DNA of 64,000 nucleotides from Vandiemenella viatica (taxonomy: Eukaryota > Arthropoda > Insecta > Orthoptera > Morabidae), in NCBI GenBank assembly GCA_031002005.1, contig CM061921.1:179560935-179624934 (forward strand), given 5' to 3'. Within the stretch, counting starts at the first letter, position 1. The number at the start of each line of letters is the position of its first letter. This document shows, piece by piece, positions 1 to 10,689 of the stretch. The notes beneath the pieces are model-generated. The model searched no databases and was not told the DNA's origin. It saw nothing but the letters and a program-made list of their open reading frames with translations. The translations under genes were made by a program, and so were the position numbers.

Positions 1-169
1 ATCATTGTATTTATTAAGAATTTTGTCCATGGTTATTCAACTTGAGGAGGAGTACAACAACTCCATGGAAGGTTGGGTCTGGTCAACTACGGTATCGGTA
101 ATTTAATATATCACCGCCTCACAGAACCCCCCCCCCCCTCCCCCATCACTACGCCACCACCTTAGGAAG

Positions 170-1840
170 TGGACTCTTCCGAAATACCCGCCATTACAGC
201 GGGGACGGTGAGCAAGGCGCGTTTCGCCACCCTCTTAAAGGGTGCCCACGGGGAAGCGCGAGGAGCTAGCGCCCGCCACGAACCAGGCCGAAGACCCTTC
301 CAAAACCTGGCCGTATAACTTAAGCATATCCGCTATTCTCGCGTGCGCTCGGCCCCGCCCACTCCCGTAGCAGACCGAGCAACAACGCGGGATTGCCCTT
401 GGCACACGCCTCCCAGCCGCCGACAGCAGCACGAAGCCGCCGGCCAGCCACCAGGCCACGCGCTACGGGGCAAGCTCCTAGTGAGTGTTCCCCCGCAATG
501 GGATCCCACACACTCGTCCAAGCTTCGCGGATACCGTCGTAATGCACGATCGCGCCGAAGCGCTCAATGGCGTCACTGCCCCGCCAGGGTCAGATCTTCG
601 GACCCCTGCACTACCAGTCCCCTCATATACATAAGAGGACCTATTTTGTCAGCAAATGGCTCATACCGGCGGCAAGTGGAGCACAAGTTCCTTGATCACT
701 GATCACTGGTCCCAGCGAGGGCCAATCTGTACAATCTGGATACGACCCCGGCCGTCGCCAGATCACACCAGCTTACCGGTATCGTCCGTTGCCTCCCATC
801 AGGGTCGCGTCACCTCCCTCCACCACGGGTCCTACTGCCGTGATCCTACAGTCTTACTGCCCGGGCGTAGGCAATGAGTGCCACCGGCGGGAGGGCTGCA
901 CCACGTCACCCCACAACGATCCCAGTCTTCCGTAGACCAGAATCACTGGTCCGTTTGTTTGGTCCATACCGGCGGCAGGGGGACCACTTCAATTGATCAC
1001 AGACGCCCACCTCAGCAGCAACCGCACCCGAAAACCGACATGCGACCCCACCTTCTATCGGCAGACGCCGGCTTACCGGTACCGTTTTGAGTGAGACCAT
1101 TCTGCAGGGCACACACTCATCTCCCTGAACCCCGTCCGGAGTTAAGTCGGAGTATTCGAGGCATCGGCACAGTGTGCATTCCCAGCGGCAGGGTGCACCG
1201 CATCCCTGCTTGTCGTCGCCCAGTGTTACCTGGGGAGATTCCCGGTACCATCCGCCAGGCCTCTGCGGCTTGGCCAATGCGAACCTTCCTCACCAATTAC
1301 TTGGTGCAGTCTCCACGACGCGGCGTCGCCGCGGACTCGCAGAAATCCTCCGCACCACAGGTGCCTAAGGCGCAGACTTGCGGAACCTTCCTCACCAATT
1401 ACTTGGTGCAGTCTCCGCGCCGACCTCCGGGAACCTGGGTACGCCATACCCGTATCCAAGCCCCGGGCAGCAAAGGAGCCTGGAGCACTAAGTATTTCTA
1501 CACCCCAAGAAGCTCATTACGACCGAAGCCGGCTTGGTACTCTTGTTAGCAGAAAATGAAATCTCCCGCAACGTTGGAAGAGTTGCCGTCGGGGATTAAG
1601 TCCCCTACCACACATTCAATACAGCCGGGGACCCCGTTACCCAGATACCAAACCCGAACTGTTTTACGGGTATTCGCCGCGCGGTCAGCCGGGGCTAGTC
1701 TCGGATACTAGGACTTGGGCACGGCCAAGTCCCGACACTTCAAACGACTGCCTCCTGCGGAGTACCCTCCCCGTGGACATTGGGCCACCAGCCCGTATCC
1801 ATCCCAATTGGCGCGAAGGCCTAATATTCTCTTGTTAGCG
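170..1840. repeat. GC-rich leader block with internal repeats
   Basis: This stretch is much richer in G+C than its surroundings and has no convincing gene; the open frames on both strands look like by-products of composition. Two internal periodicities are visible. The words CATACCGGCGGCA (about 663 and 965) and GCTTACCGGT (771 and 1071) recur 300 bases apart. A 34-base segment recurs at 1281 and 1383. The part near 1690-1800, containing AGTCTCGGATACTA and CTCAAACGAC, recurs near 6020-6130. I infer a leader of the LINE that follows, but an unrelated older repeat is possible. Positions 1-169 hold a C-run near 127-150 and nothing else I can name. Confidence 0.45.
1281..1417. repeat. 34-bp direct repeat pair with hairpin core
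   Basis: The segment beginning GAACCTTCCTCACC and ending GCAGTCTCC occurs at 1281-1315 and again at 1383-1417, a period of 102 bases. Each copy contains CACCAATTACTTGGTG, a six-base inverted repeat with a four-base loop. Conservation of exactly this part inside diverged sequence suggests either recent duplication or selection on the hairpin. Confidence 0.6.
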
Positions 1841-1854
1841 AGGCTTCCCTTGCA

Positions 1855-2100
1855 GCGTTTGAAGAGTGTAGATAACTTTTGTTCCATATTTGTTTAACAG
1901 CGCTAGTAGTCTGTTGGTCTTCAGCAACCGTCACATGAGGAAGTTCCTTCTGTGTTAATTTAATTTAATGTGTGTTGATAGCTTTTGTTCCATATTTGCT
2001 TATTTGTTTAACAGCGCTAGTAGTAAGTTGGACATCTGCAACCATTATGCGAGGAAGTCCTTCTGTGTTAATTTAGTTTTTTTTTTTTTTTTTTTTTTAA
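1855..2100 (+). repeat. Two diverged 5'UTR tandem units, then a T-run
   Basis: Two units of about 105-115 bases (about 1867-1965 and 1977-2075) share TTTTGTTCCATATTTG, AACAGCGCTAGTAGT, a GCAACC core and TTCTGTGTTAATTTA. They are followed by a run of T at 2079-2098 and by ORF1 at 2201. The GCAACCGT and TTCTGTGT words also occur in the tandem units before CR1-like copy 2, so these are probably homologous but diverged promoter/5'UTR monomers. Confidence 0.55.
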
Positions 2101-2200
2101 AGTCGTGACTAGCGGTTGTTTGTAAGTAGTGAACAGTTTGTTAGGATCACTAGGGTAGTTCATCTTTCATCTTCTCCGTAGATTTTGATTTGAAAGTAAC

Positions 2201-3075
2201 ATGTGCAGGGACTGTGATTGCTGTGTGCAGACGCGGGCTGAGGTGGCTGATCTTCGCGCTCAGCTTGCAGCTTTGCTATCGAAAGTTACAAGGCTGGAAG
2301 CTGCCGTAGGCGACTGCAGCAGATATGCTATGGGCAACCCTGATGAAGCTAGAGCTCTCGCAGGTTCTCCCGTTCCAATCATCGTAACTGCAGTCCAGGC
2401 TGATGGAATCTGTGCAGTAGTCACCTGACGGTGTCTGGCGTGTGGCTTCCAGACGTCGACGGCCATGCGGGGGCAGTCGTACAAGTCTGAATCCAGGAGG
2501 GCAAGCTTGTACCACAGTCCAATATGTTTGACGTGTTGTCTGGGTCTGGTTCAGATCCACAATCGTCCAACTGCGAGTTGCCAGCCCCCCCCCCCCCCCG
2601 CCCGCAAGGTCTAAGCTATCACAGAAGAGGATTTTGGTGATAGGTAGCTCCAACGTTAGGCGTTTCAATGAGCCCCTTAGGGACATGGCGAATAGAAGTC
2701 CTGTGTCCATTCATTGTGCATTCCGGGAGGTCTGATCCAAGATGTGTAACAGGCCATCCCGGTTGTCATTGAACGGACGAGGTGCAGCCAGCTGCAGATT
2801 TTACTCATGTCGGCCCCTATGATGCTTGCCACCTGGGGTTGGAGGCTATCCTCTCCTCCTTCCAGCGGCTTGCTCAAAGGGTGAGCTCTGTGGTTCAGGA
2901 CCGCAAGATTTCGGCTGAGTTAACCATCTGCAGCATTGTCGATAGAACCGACTGTGGACCTCTGGTTCAGAGCCGAGTCGATGGTCTAAACCAGAGACTG
3001 CGGCGTTTCTGCGATAATCATGGATGCAGATTCCTAGATCTTCGCCCTGGGGTCGAGTCGTGTAGGGTTCCCTAG
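2201..3075 (+). pseudogene. CR1-like ORF1, copy 1 (coiled coil + SGNH-type esterase)
   Basis: The start at 2201 gives a cysteine-containing opening (MCRDC) followed by a heptad-like stretch (LRAQLAALLSKVTRLEAA) consistent with a short coiled coil. A stop occurs at 2426. Further on, near 2632-2660, another frame reads GSSNVRRF, and 2782-3075 reads a long open stretch containing THVG and CSIVDRTDCG. CR1-family ORF1 proteins commonly carry an SGNH-hydrolase (esterase) domain, and GSSNVRRF with HVG fits blocks I and III of that fold. At least two frame changes are needed to connect the parts, so the product is dead. Copy 2 has the equivalent gene at 7958-8920. Confidence 0.6.
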
Positions 3076-3242
3076 GATAGATCAGAAGTGCACCACACAC
3101 GTGAATCGGTTAAACGGGTGGCAGGGGCCGTATAGAGTGCATTGGGGGATTTTTTAGGCTGAAGGAGGAAGACCCAAAATTGTGATTACAGTTACGGGCA
3201 GCCCAATCAAATTCGGCACCATATGTTAGGAGTAGCGTAAAT

Positions 3243-5745
3243 CAATCTCGATCGTTAAAAGTACTCGTTATTAACTGTAGAAGTGTTTGTAATAAGCAGC
3301 CTGAGCTTGAGAGCATTATTAGTAGCACAGAAGCAGATATTATATTAGGTACTGAAAGCTGGTTAAAACCGGATATAAGTTCAGCAGAAATTTTTAAGAA
3401 TAGCATGAATGTTTTCAGTAAGGATAGGTTGAATTCTAATGGAGGCGGTGTATTTATAGCTGTTAGTAAACACCTGTCGTGTAACGAAATAAATATCGAT
3501 ACGGTCTGTGAAATCCTATGGATTAGACTAAACATAGCTAGGACAAAACTTGTAATAGGGTCTTTCTATCGTCCACCAGGTGCAGATGTAGCTATTGCTG
3601 AGGCCTTAAGAACTAATGTAAGTAATATAGCTCGTCAATTTCCGGATCATGGAATAATACGAGGAGGTGACTTCAACTTTCCGTATATCGACTGGACTAA
3701 TTACGTCCACGTTACCGGTGGCAGGGAAAAAACATCCTGTGTAATTATTCTTGACCTTTTCTCAGATCTTAATCCAAAAAGAAAAAACAAAGGGTCATTT
3801 ACAGGTTCGAAAAGGCCCCAAAGGAGAGTTTAAGAGCGTTTTTGAGGGATAATTACATTACCTTTATAGAAGGAAGAGGCTCGGTTGAAGAGATGTGGCT
3901 TCAATTCATGCATATAGTCAGGGAAGGTATGGACTTATATATACCAAAAAGGACAATCAGGGATTGGAATGATCCCCAGTGGTATACGCATGAAGTTTAA
4001 AGGTTACTTAAAAAGCAATGGAAGACACATGCACGCTCAAGGGGACGATGTATAGGAGTGATTTAGAAAAGTTTGCTGAGACAAGAGAACATGTTAAGAA
4101 TGCTATTCGCGAGGCCTTTAATGACTTTAGATGCAACTCACTTTCCAAGAGTCTCAACGAAAACCCAAAGAAATTTTGGTCGTATGTAAAAAAAAATTAG
4201 TGGTATAGACAACAATATGTCAGTTCTTCTACAAGACGGTCGGGAAGTTGATGACAGCCGCGACAAGGATGCCGTATTTAACACCGAATTTAAACATTCT
4301 TTCACTGACGAAAACATGGAAAACATTCCCGCTTTTGCACGGCGTGTAGAATTTGAGATGGATGCAGTTTAGATTGATAGTGTAGGTATCATAAAGCAAT
4401 TAAAGCTCCTGAAGTGGGGGAAGGCACCGGGTCCTGATGCTATACCAGTAAGAGTATTTTCGGAATACGCTGAAGAAATAGAACCATTTCTGTCAGATAT
4501 ATTTCGTAAATCTATAGAAGGAGAAAAGTACCTTCCGACTGTAAAATAGCGCAGGTGATTCCCGTTTTCAAGAAAGGAGATCTGAGAGATCCTAGGAATT
4601 ATCGCCCGATATCCCTATCATCTGTTTGCAGTAGACTTCTGGAGCATGTCATATGCTCTAACGTTATGAAGTTTCTAGATGAAAATGAGTTATTTACAGC
4701 ATACCAACACGGATTTCGGAAGAACCGATCATGTGACACGCACTGGCTCTATTTTCGCATGACGTAATGAAAGTTATTTATGCAGGATCACAAGTTGATG
4801 CTATTTTATTGGATTTCCAGAAAGCTTTTGACTCTGTACCACACAACCGGCTTTTGGCGAAGATTCGAGCGTTCGGTGGATGAGATCAGATATGCGAATG
4901 GATACGCGATTTTCTAACTGGTCGGTCGCAGTATGTAGTTGTTGACGGGGAAGCTTCTTCGAAGCTAGAAGTTACTTCGGGGGTTCCTCAAGGAAGTGTA
5001 ATAGGACCACTACTTTTCTAATTTTTTATAAACGATCTTGGTGACAACGTTAATTGTAGGATGGGATTTTTTGCTGATGATGCACTTATTTATAGGGAAG
5101 TGAGGTGCTCTGACGATTGCTTAGAAATTCAGCGCGGCCTGGATGTTATTTCGGAATGGTGCCGTAAATGGCAGCTTACGCTTAACTGCGAAAAGTGCAA
5201 GGCAATGCTAATAAGTAATAAAAAAAAGACCCCGTTTGCTCACCAGTACATAGTAAACAATTCAGTTGTTGACACTGTGGATTCCCTGAAGAATCTAGGC
5301 GTAACAATACAAAGCAACATGAAATAGGACTTACACATAACTTCCGTCGTAGGCAAAGCTAATTCTAAACTACGATTCATAGGTCGTATTTTGAGAAGTT
5401 GTAATGCTCATACAAAGGAATTAGCACACAAAACACTAGTGCGTCCGCATTTGGAATACTGTTGTGGAATTTGGGATCCGTATCGCAAGGGATTGATTGA
5501 CACGTTAGAGAAAATACAGGGGAGAGCCGCTCGATTCGTGACCGCTAGTTATAGTCCTTATGTAAGTGTCACAGAGCTGATACGTTGGTTGGGCTGTGAT
5601 TGTTTGGCGGACAGACGACGTCATTTTCGTTTGAATTTGTTGGAGAATATGCAAAAATCTTTAATTTACGAGTGCAACGAAATACTTCTTCCGCCAACCT
5701 ATTTAGGTCGCAATGACAGGAGGGATAAGATTCGAGAAATATGAT
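3243..5745 (+). pseudogene. CR1-like ORF2, copy 1 (endonuclease + reverse transcriptase)
   Basis: Endonuclease motifs appear at about 3265-3720: NCRSVCNK, GTESWLKP, GSFYRPPG and GGDFNFPYIDW. Reverse transcriptase follows: APGPDAIPVRVF near 4428, VFKKGDLRDPRNYRPISL at 4564-4620, DFQKAFDSVPH near 4812, GVPQGSV near 4981 and FFADDALIY at 5067-5094; a thumb/C-terminal region runs to about 5745. Compared with copy 2, about 180 bases around 3780 are missing, which removes the terminal SDH motif of the endonuclease. Stops and frame changes at about 4198, 4371, 4764 and 5325 break the frame. This would have been the enzyme for target-primed reverse transcription. Confidence 0.8.
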
Positions 5746-5829
5746 GCCGTACTGATACATTTATGTATTCTTTCTTTCTTCGTTCTGTTCGGGATTGGAA
5801 TGCACTGAATTAGGATTGGTGCTTAGCAC

Positions 5830-5886
5830 CCTCTGCCACCCACAGTAATTATGAATTGCAGGGTACAGATGTAGATGTAGATGTAG
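5830..5886 (+). repeat. CR1-like 3' tail with (TGTAGA)n
   Basis: The end of copy 1 reads GCACCCTCTGCCACCCACAG, then GAATTGCAGGG, then three hexamers of the TGTAGA type. The same terminus closes the chimera at 6211-6268 and copy 2 at 11722-11783, so it defines the family's 3' end recognised by its reverse transcriptase. Confidence 0.85.
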
Positions 5887-5889
5887 AAG

Positions 5890-6268
5890 AGTCACCGCCG
5901 GTGTCACTTGCGTGATTCCCATACCGCTCATCTTAATGCAATGGGCAAACGCCCATTGTCCAGATTTCTGGGATTGGGTAGTCGACTGACTGCTTTACGG
6001 GAGACCGCCGAGCGGTCCGCCGAAATCTAGTCTCGGATACTAGAGTAACGTGCACTCCGACACCTCAAACGACTTCTCCACGCGTCCTCCCTAGCTCGGA
6101 GCACCGGGAGCGCCAATCCCGTATCCGGACGCAACTAGGATACGCCCAGACCCCCTGAGGGGTGAGGAGTACATAAAGAAGTACGCCAAATCGAAATTTT
6201 ACATTTTACACTGCCACCCACAATATTTGTGAATCGCAGAGTAGGGATGCAGATGTAGATGTAGAAAT
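5890..6268 (+). mobile_element. Chimeric short element: LINE leader joined to LINE 3' tail
   Basis: The first part (about 5890-6180) is GC-rich and matches the leader block at 1690-1800 (shared TAGTCTCGGATACTA, CTCAAACGACT and the sequence around CCCGTATCC). It is joined within about 40 bases to CTGCCACCCACAATATTTGT and a TGTAGA hexamer tail at 6211-6268, the terminus of the CR1-like LINEs. All coding sequence is absent. It could be an internally deleted LINE, a template-switch product or a SINE borrowing the LINE tail. It follows copy 1 directly. Confidence 0.55.
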
Positions 6269-7250
6269 GCTGGAAATGTGTGATGTGACTGGCATGTAAT
6301 TGTCTTGGAACCATACAGTTTTGTTCCAAAATTTAAGTCACAGTTACGTTAAGTCAGCAAGATGAAACCATGTTACGTCAAATACAACTCACTACGTTTA
6401 ACAGAGTACAGTCATATTAAGAACATTGCTCCAGCAAAATTCAGTGTTGGTGATCAGTAGATTTAAAGAACAGTTTAGAAAGGCGACTAAGCCATAGTAA
6501 GACCCTTTATCAGAGGTAGGACGGCTAATCCCTTTCGTCTGAGACCTACAGTGGAATCGGAACCACACAACATCCTAGCGTAATTCATATTATCAAACAC
6601 AACTCTATAAAATTCCTGCCTCCACCGTGATTTGAACCCGGGACCGGACCACAAGCGCCCTTGTAGAAATTTCTCCTGAAATCTGTTTTTGCTAAACGAA
6701 GAGATATGTGGCTCTTTCAGCCATGATTAATGATTGAAACCTAATACCCGATGTATTTTGTTCACCTCTACATTGCTGGAGTATTCGCTAATGGAGAATA
6801 TACTGTACATTGTTTTCCAGGTTAGTCATCAGCTTGACTATTACTATTGTTACTATTATTATTATTATTACTCTGCGATTAACTTAAAATTGGTGGCTTT
6901 GTAGTCTGGACATGGTGGCAGCTTTGCTAGAACGTCGTGTTTATCCTGGGAAATCTTAAGGTCTACTTCCTAAACAAATCCCGTAGGCGAGTCGGCTTCA
7001 GCATTAATGAAATATATGCTATCAATCTGCTCAGCTCATAGCCATTGATACCCATCTAAGGGCAAATACTTTTACATGGCCCAGCCATACAGATTTTTAC
7101 GTCGAAATCTTCTGGCGACTCGCGATTGTATTCCCATATGTACTGGTTATTTGACGAGGCATACCTGTGGACGCACTGGCAAATACCTCCGCCAATTCTT
7201 CGTTCGAAATGGAGCACCATGTTGACATTTGTGGGGAGGTCCTATTCGAC
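6269..7250. other. Intergenic, no gene seen
   Basis: Apart from the SINE fragment at 6480-6665 and a short (ATT)n microsatellite near 6845-6870, I see no coding or repeat structure here. No open frame looks like a conserved protein. Confidence 0.5.
6480..6665 (-). mobile_element. SINE family A fragment (minus strand)
   Basis: On the minus strand, GGTCCCGGGTTCAAATC (about 6628-6644) resembles the B box of a tRNA promoter. It is followed by a body with GGTTCCGATTCCACTGTAGG and CGTCCTACCTCTGATAA. The SINE at 39261 has the same order of words (GATTCCACGTTAAACTGTAG, then CTTCCTGCCTCTGACA). The A box is not recognisable, so the head is truncated. Confidence 0.5.
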
Positions 7251-7255
7251 AAGCG

Positions 7256-7830
7256 TGTTACTTATCATTTTATTTAATTTAAAGTGTTGTAGTTAGATTT
7301 TATCTTTCAATAATTTCTGTCGTCGCAGATAATTGATCTCCAGCAACCGTCGAGTCAAGTGCCGCCAGTTCTGTATATTTTATTTAAAGTGTTGTAGTTA
7401 GATTTTATCTTTGAATAATTTCTGTCGTCGCAGAGTGGCAGCTGGTTGATCTCCAGCAACCGTCAAGTCAAATGCCACCAGTTCTGTGTATTTTATTTAA
7501 AGTGTAGTTAGATTTTATCTTTGAATAATTTCTGTCGTCGCAGAGTAGCAGCTAGTTGATCTTTAGCAACCGTCGAGTCAAGTGCTGCCATTTCTGTATA
7601 TTGTATTTAAAGTGTAGTTAGATTTTATCTTTGAATAATTTCTGTCGTCACAGAGTAGGAGCTAGTTGATCTCCAGCAATCAACGAATCAAGTGCCACCA
7701 GTTCTGTGTATTTTATTTAAAGTGTAGTTAGATTTTACCTTTGAATAATTACTGTCGTTGCAGCGTAGCAGCTAGTTGATCTCCAGCAACCGTCGGCAAC
7801 CGTTACGTAAAGTAGTACCTCCAGTGTTAA
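7256..7830 (+). repeat. Five tandem 5'UTR monomers of CR1-like copy 2
   Basis: About five units of 105-117 bases share the order TTTATTTAAAGTG, TAGTTAGATTTTATCTTTGA, ATAATTTCTGTCGTCGCAG, TTGATCTCCAGCAACCGTC and GTGCC(A/G)CCAGTTCTGT. Units start near 7267, 7377, 7492, 7603 and 7712. They lie directly upstream of ORF1 in the same orientation as the LINE. Tandem monomers at this position are known as promoter units in some LINEs (for example mouse L1), so a promoter role is inferred, not shown. Confidence 0.75.
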
Positions 7831-7957
7831 TTTAAAGTGCGCAGTTAGCTTAAGCTTCGTCTTTGTATATTTGGTTATTGCCAAAAGGCCTCCTATTGAG
7901 AACGCATAGTGAGTCCGTTTTTTGTGTACTCCTTAGATTTTCTTTCTGTAAGGTAGT

Positions 7958-8920
7958 ATGTGTAGGGACTGTGGTTTTTGTTTGCAGACGCAGGCTGAGG
8001 TGACTGATCTGCGCACCCAGCTTGCAGCTTTGTTAGCTAGAGTTACACAGCTGGAAGCTGCCGCAAGTGAGTACAGTAGATACGTTATTGGTGACCCTGT
8101 AGAAGCTGAGCGGCTCACAGGTTCTCCTACACCAGTCATCGTACCTGCAGTTTAGGCCGAGACGTCGGAATCTCTGCGGCCATCGCCTAGTGGTGGCTGG
8201 CGTGTAGTTTCTGGACGTCGACGCCGCATGCGGGGGCAGTCGTGCAAGCCTGATTTCCAGGAAGGCGAGCTTGTAAGACTGTCCAACCAGTTTTACGCAT
8301 TGTCTGGAACTGATTCAGTTCAATAGTCGGCCTGTGCGTTTGCAGCCCCACAGCCCGCTAAGTGTGGACAACTGCAGAAGTGGGTTTTAGTGGTCGGTAG
8401 TTTCAACGTTAGGCGCTTTATCGAGTCCCTTAGGGAAATGGCGAATAGGTCGGGGATGAAACCCGGTATCCATTCATTGTGTATTCCGGGGGGTCTGATC
8501 CGAGATGTGGAACAGGCCATCCCAAATGCCATTGAACGGACGGGGTGCAGCCAGCTGCGGATTGTGGCTCATGTAGGCACCAATTATGCCTGCCGCCAGA
8601 GGTCGGAGGTTATCCTCTCGTCCTTCGGGTGACTTGCGGAAAGGGTGAACTCTGTGGCCACTGGCCGCAAGATCTCTGCTGAGCTAACCATCTGCAGCAT
8701 TGTTGATAGGACTGACTGTGATCGTCTGGTTCAGAGCCATGTTGAGTGAACCAGAGATTACGACGTTTCTGTGATAGTCATGGCTGCAGATTCCTTGATC
8801 TTCGCCCTGGCGTTGAGTCTTGTAGGGATCCCTTGGATAGATCAGGGGTGCACTACACACGAGAATCGGCTACACGGGTGACAGGTGCCGTGTGGAGTGC
8901 ATTGGGGGGTTGTTTAGGCT
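7958..8920 (+). pseudogene. CR1-like ORF1, copy 2
   Basis: It opens MCRDCGFCLQTQAEVTDL, followed by LAALLARVTQLEAAASEY, a short coiled-coil-like stretch, and meets a stop at 8153. A second open piece at 8390-8629 reads VGSFNVRRFIESLREMA, then GGLIRDVEQAIP and HVGTNYACR. In CR1-group ORF1 proteins the G-[DS]-S/F-N-V-R-R-F and HVGTN motifs mark an SGNH esterase-like domain. Later text up to about 8830 is homologous to 2880-3060 in copy 1 but broken. Its role would be RNA or membrane association of the retrotransposon particle, inferred from the family. Confidence 0.6.
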
Positions 8921-8989
8921 GAGGGAGGATGACCCTGAGGAGGATATTCAGTTACGGACAGGCAAGATAACTTCAGCACCACGTGTTAG

Positions 8990-9588
8990 GGGTAGCTTAA
9001 AAGAATCTCTAACATTATAAGTTCTAGTAACTAACTGCAGAAGTGTTTGTAATAAAGAGCCTGAACTCGAAAACGTTATTCGTAGTACAGATGCTGATAT
9101 CGTAATAGGCACAGAAAGTTGGTTAAAAACGGACATAAGTTGCGTCGAAATTTTTAATAATAGTATGAACATTTTCCGTAAGGATAGGTTGCATTCCCAA
9201 TGAGGTGGCGTATTTATAGCTGTTAGTAAGTACCTCCCATGTAGCGAAATAGATGTCGATACTGTCTGCGAAATCATATGGATCAAGCTCAACGTAGCTA
9301 GGACAAAACTTGTGATAGGCTCCTTCTATTGTCCACCATATGCAATCGTAAATATTGAGGAGGTCTGAAGAAATAATGTAAATAATAGCTCGGCAATTTC
9401 CAGACCATACGATAATGCTAGGTGGTGACTTTAACTTGCCAGATATCGACGGGACTAATTACGTTCACGTGACTGGGGGCAGGGATAAAGCAGCTTGTAA
9501 ATAAATCATTCTAGACCTCTTTTCAGATCACAATCTTGAGCAGCTCGTAACTGAACCAACGCGATGCCTCAAAGGTAGCAAAAATATT
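8990..9588 (+). pseudogene. CR1-like ORF2 endonuclease, copy 2, broken front part
   Basis: Readable motifs are TNCRSVCNKEPELENVI, GTESWLKTDIS, GGVFIAVSKYL and VIGSFYCPP, in the same order as copy 1. There is a stop near 9202 and frame changes near 9360 and 9420. The apurinic-type endonuclease nicks target DNA. The catalytic glutamate of GTESW is preserved. The downstream open frame completes the domain with ISDHKAV. Confidence 0.7.
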
Positions 9589-10665
9589 TTGGCTATAGTC
9601 GTTACAAATAGGCCTGAATTATTCATGGATATTTCTACCATAGCGGGAATAAGTGATCACAAAGCTGTAATTGCTACAGTAAAACTAATGACGCGCAAAA
9701 ACAGAAAAGAAAGGATAGTTTACAAATTGGAAAAGGCTTCAAAAGAATGTTATAGAGCGTTTTTGAGGCATAATTACCATATCTTCTTAGTAGCAGGAGG
9801 CACCGTTGAAGAGTGGTGGCATCGATTCTTACGTACAGTCGGGGAAGGTATGAACTTGCATATACCGAAACGGACAATCAGGGAAGGGAACGATCCCCCA
9901 TGGTACACACGGGAGGTTAAAAGGTTACTCAAAAAGCAAAGGAAGATACATGCACGATCAAAAAGGACGATGCTTTGGATTGAGTTAGATAAGTTAGAGG
10001 AGATAAGGGGACATGTTAAGAAGGCGATGCGTGAGGCCTTTAATGACTTTCGTGCCATTTCTCTCTCTAACAGCCTCACTGAAAACCCTAAGAAATTTTG
10101 GTCGTATGTAAAAAAAGTTAGTTGTAGTGGGAACAATCAGCCAGTTCTTACAAAAGACGGACGGGAAGTTGAAGACAGCCGCGACAAGGCTACTGTATTT
10201 AACACCGAATTCAAAAATTCATTCACGCGCGAAAACATGGAAAACATCCCCACTTTACCACATCGTGTGGAATTAGAGATGGATCCGATAGAAATTGATA
10301 GCGTAGGTATTGTAAAGCAATTAAAACTCCTGAAGTGGGGTAAAGCGCCGGGTCCCGATGGTATACAGGTAAGAGTATTTTCTGAATATGCAGAGGAAAT
10401 TGAACCATTTCTGTCACATATATTCCGTAAATCTTTAGAAGAGAAAAAAGTACCTTCTAACTGGAAAATAGCCCAGGTAATTCCCGTTTTCAAGAAAGGA
10501 GATCAGAGTGATCCTTGGAATTGTCGACCCATATCTCCAACATCTATCTGCAGCAGAATTCTGGAGCATGTCATATGCTCGAAAATTATGAAGTTTCTAG
10601 ATGAGCACGAGTTACTTACACCCTGTCAACACGAATTTCCGAAGAAGAGATCGTGTGAAACATAA
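9589..10665 (+). CDS. CR1-like ORF2 segment: endonuclease end + N-half of reverse transcriptase
   Basis: A 358-codon uninterrupted segment that is not a separate gene but an open part of ORF2. Near residue 25 it has ISDHKAVIATV, the terminal SDH motif of the endonuclease. Around residues 245-262 it has KAPGPDGIQVRVF, and near 300-325 VIPVFKKGDQSDPWNCRPI, reverse transcriptase motifs of the fingers. It ends at a TAA soon after KKRSCET, just before the palm core resumes in the next open segment at 10690. Relative to related copies the ending QHEFPKKRSC has drifted (QHGFRKNRSC in copy 1). The enzyme cannot be made intact. Confidence 0.8.
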   Translation: MAIVVTNRPELFMDISTIAGISDHKAVIATVKLMTRKNRKERIVYKLEKASKECYRAFLRHNYHIFLVAGGTVEEWWHRFLRTVGEGMNLHIPKRTIREGNDPPWYTREVKRLLKKQRKIHARSKRTMLWIELDKLEEIRGHVKKAMREAFNDFRAISLSNSLTENPKKFWSYVKKVSCSGNNQPVLTKDGREVEDSRDKATVFNTEFKNSFTRENMENIPTLPHRVELEMDPIEIDSVGIVKQLKLLKWGKAPGPDGIQVRVFSEYAEEIEPFLSHIFRKSLEEKKVPSNWKIAQVIPVFKKGDQSDPWNCRPISPTSICSRILEHVICSKIMKFLDEHELLTPCQHEFPKKRSCET

Positions 10666-10689
10666 TTAGCCATATTTTTCTATGACGTA

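Larger units (their letters stand above)
1850..5886 (+). mobile_element. CR1/L2-like LINE, copy 1 (degraded)
   Basis: A non-LTR retrotransposon in plus orientation: tandem 5'UTR units, a coiled-coil plus esterase-type ORF1, ORF2 with endonuclease and reverse transcriptase, and a 3' end whose tail is (TGTAGA)n at about 5868-5886. A microsatellite tail instead of poly(A) is characteristic of the CR1/L2 group. Both ORFs carry stops and frameshifts, and ORF2 has lost the end of its endonuclease domain. If the GC-rich block upstream is its leader, the 5' end would be near 170. No target-site duplication was identified. Copies 2 and 3 are of the same broad family. Confidence 0.8.

Noticed and set aside
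343..1549. Long open frames in the GC-rich leader (343-702, 1091-1549 and minus-strand partners)
   Set aside because: Open frames on both strands reflect few stop codons in GC-rich repeats. No conserved motif was seen and internal repeats pass through them out of frame.
7256..7830. CRISPR array
   Set aside because: Units are about 110 bp, continuous and homologous throughout with no unique spacers, and the genome is eukaryotic.
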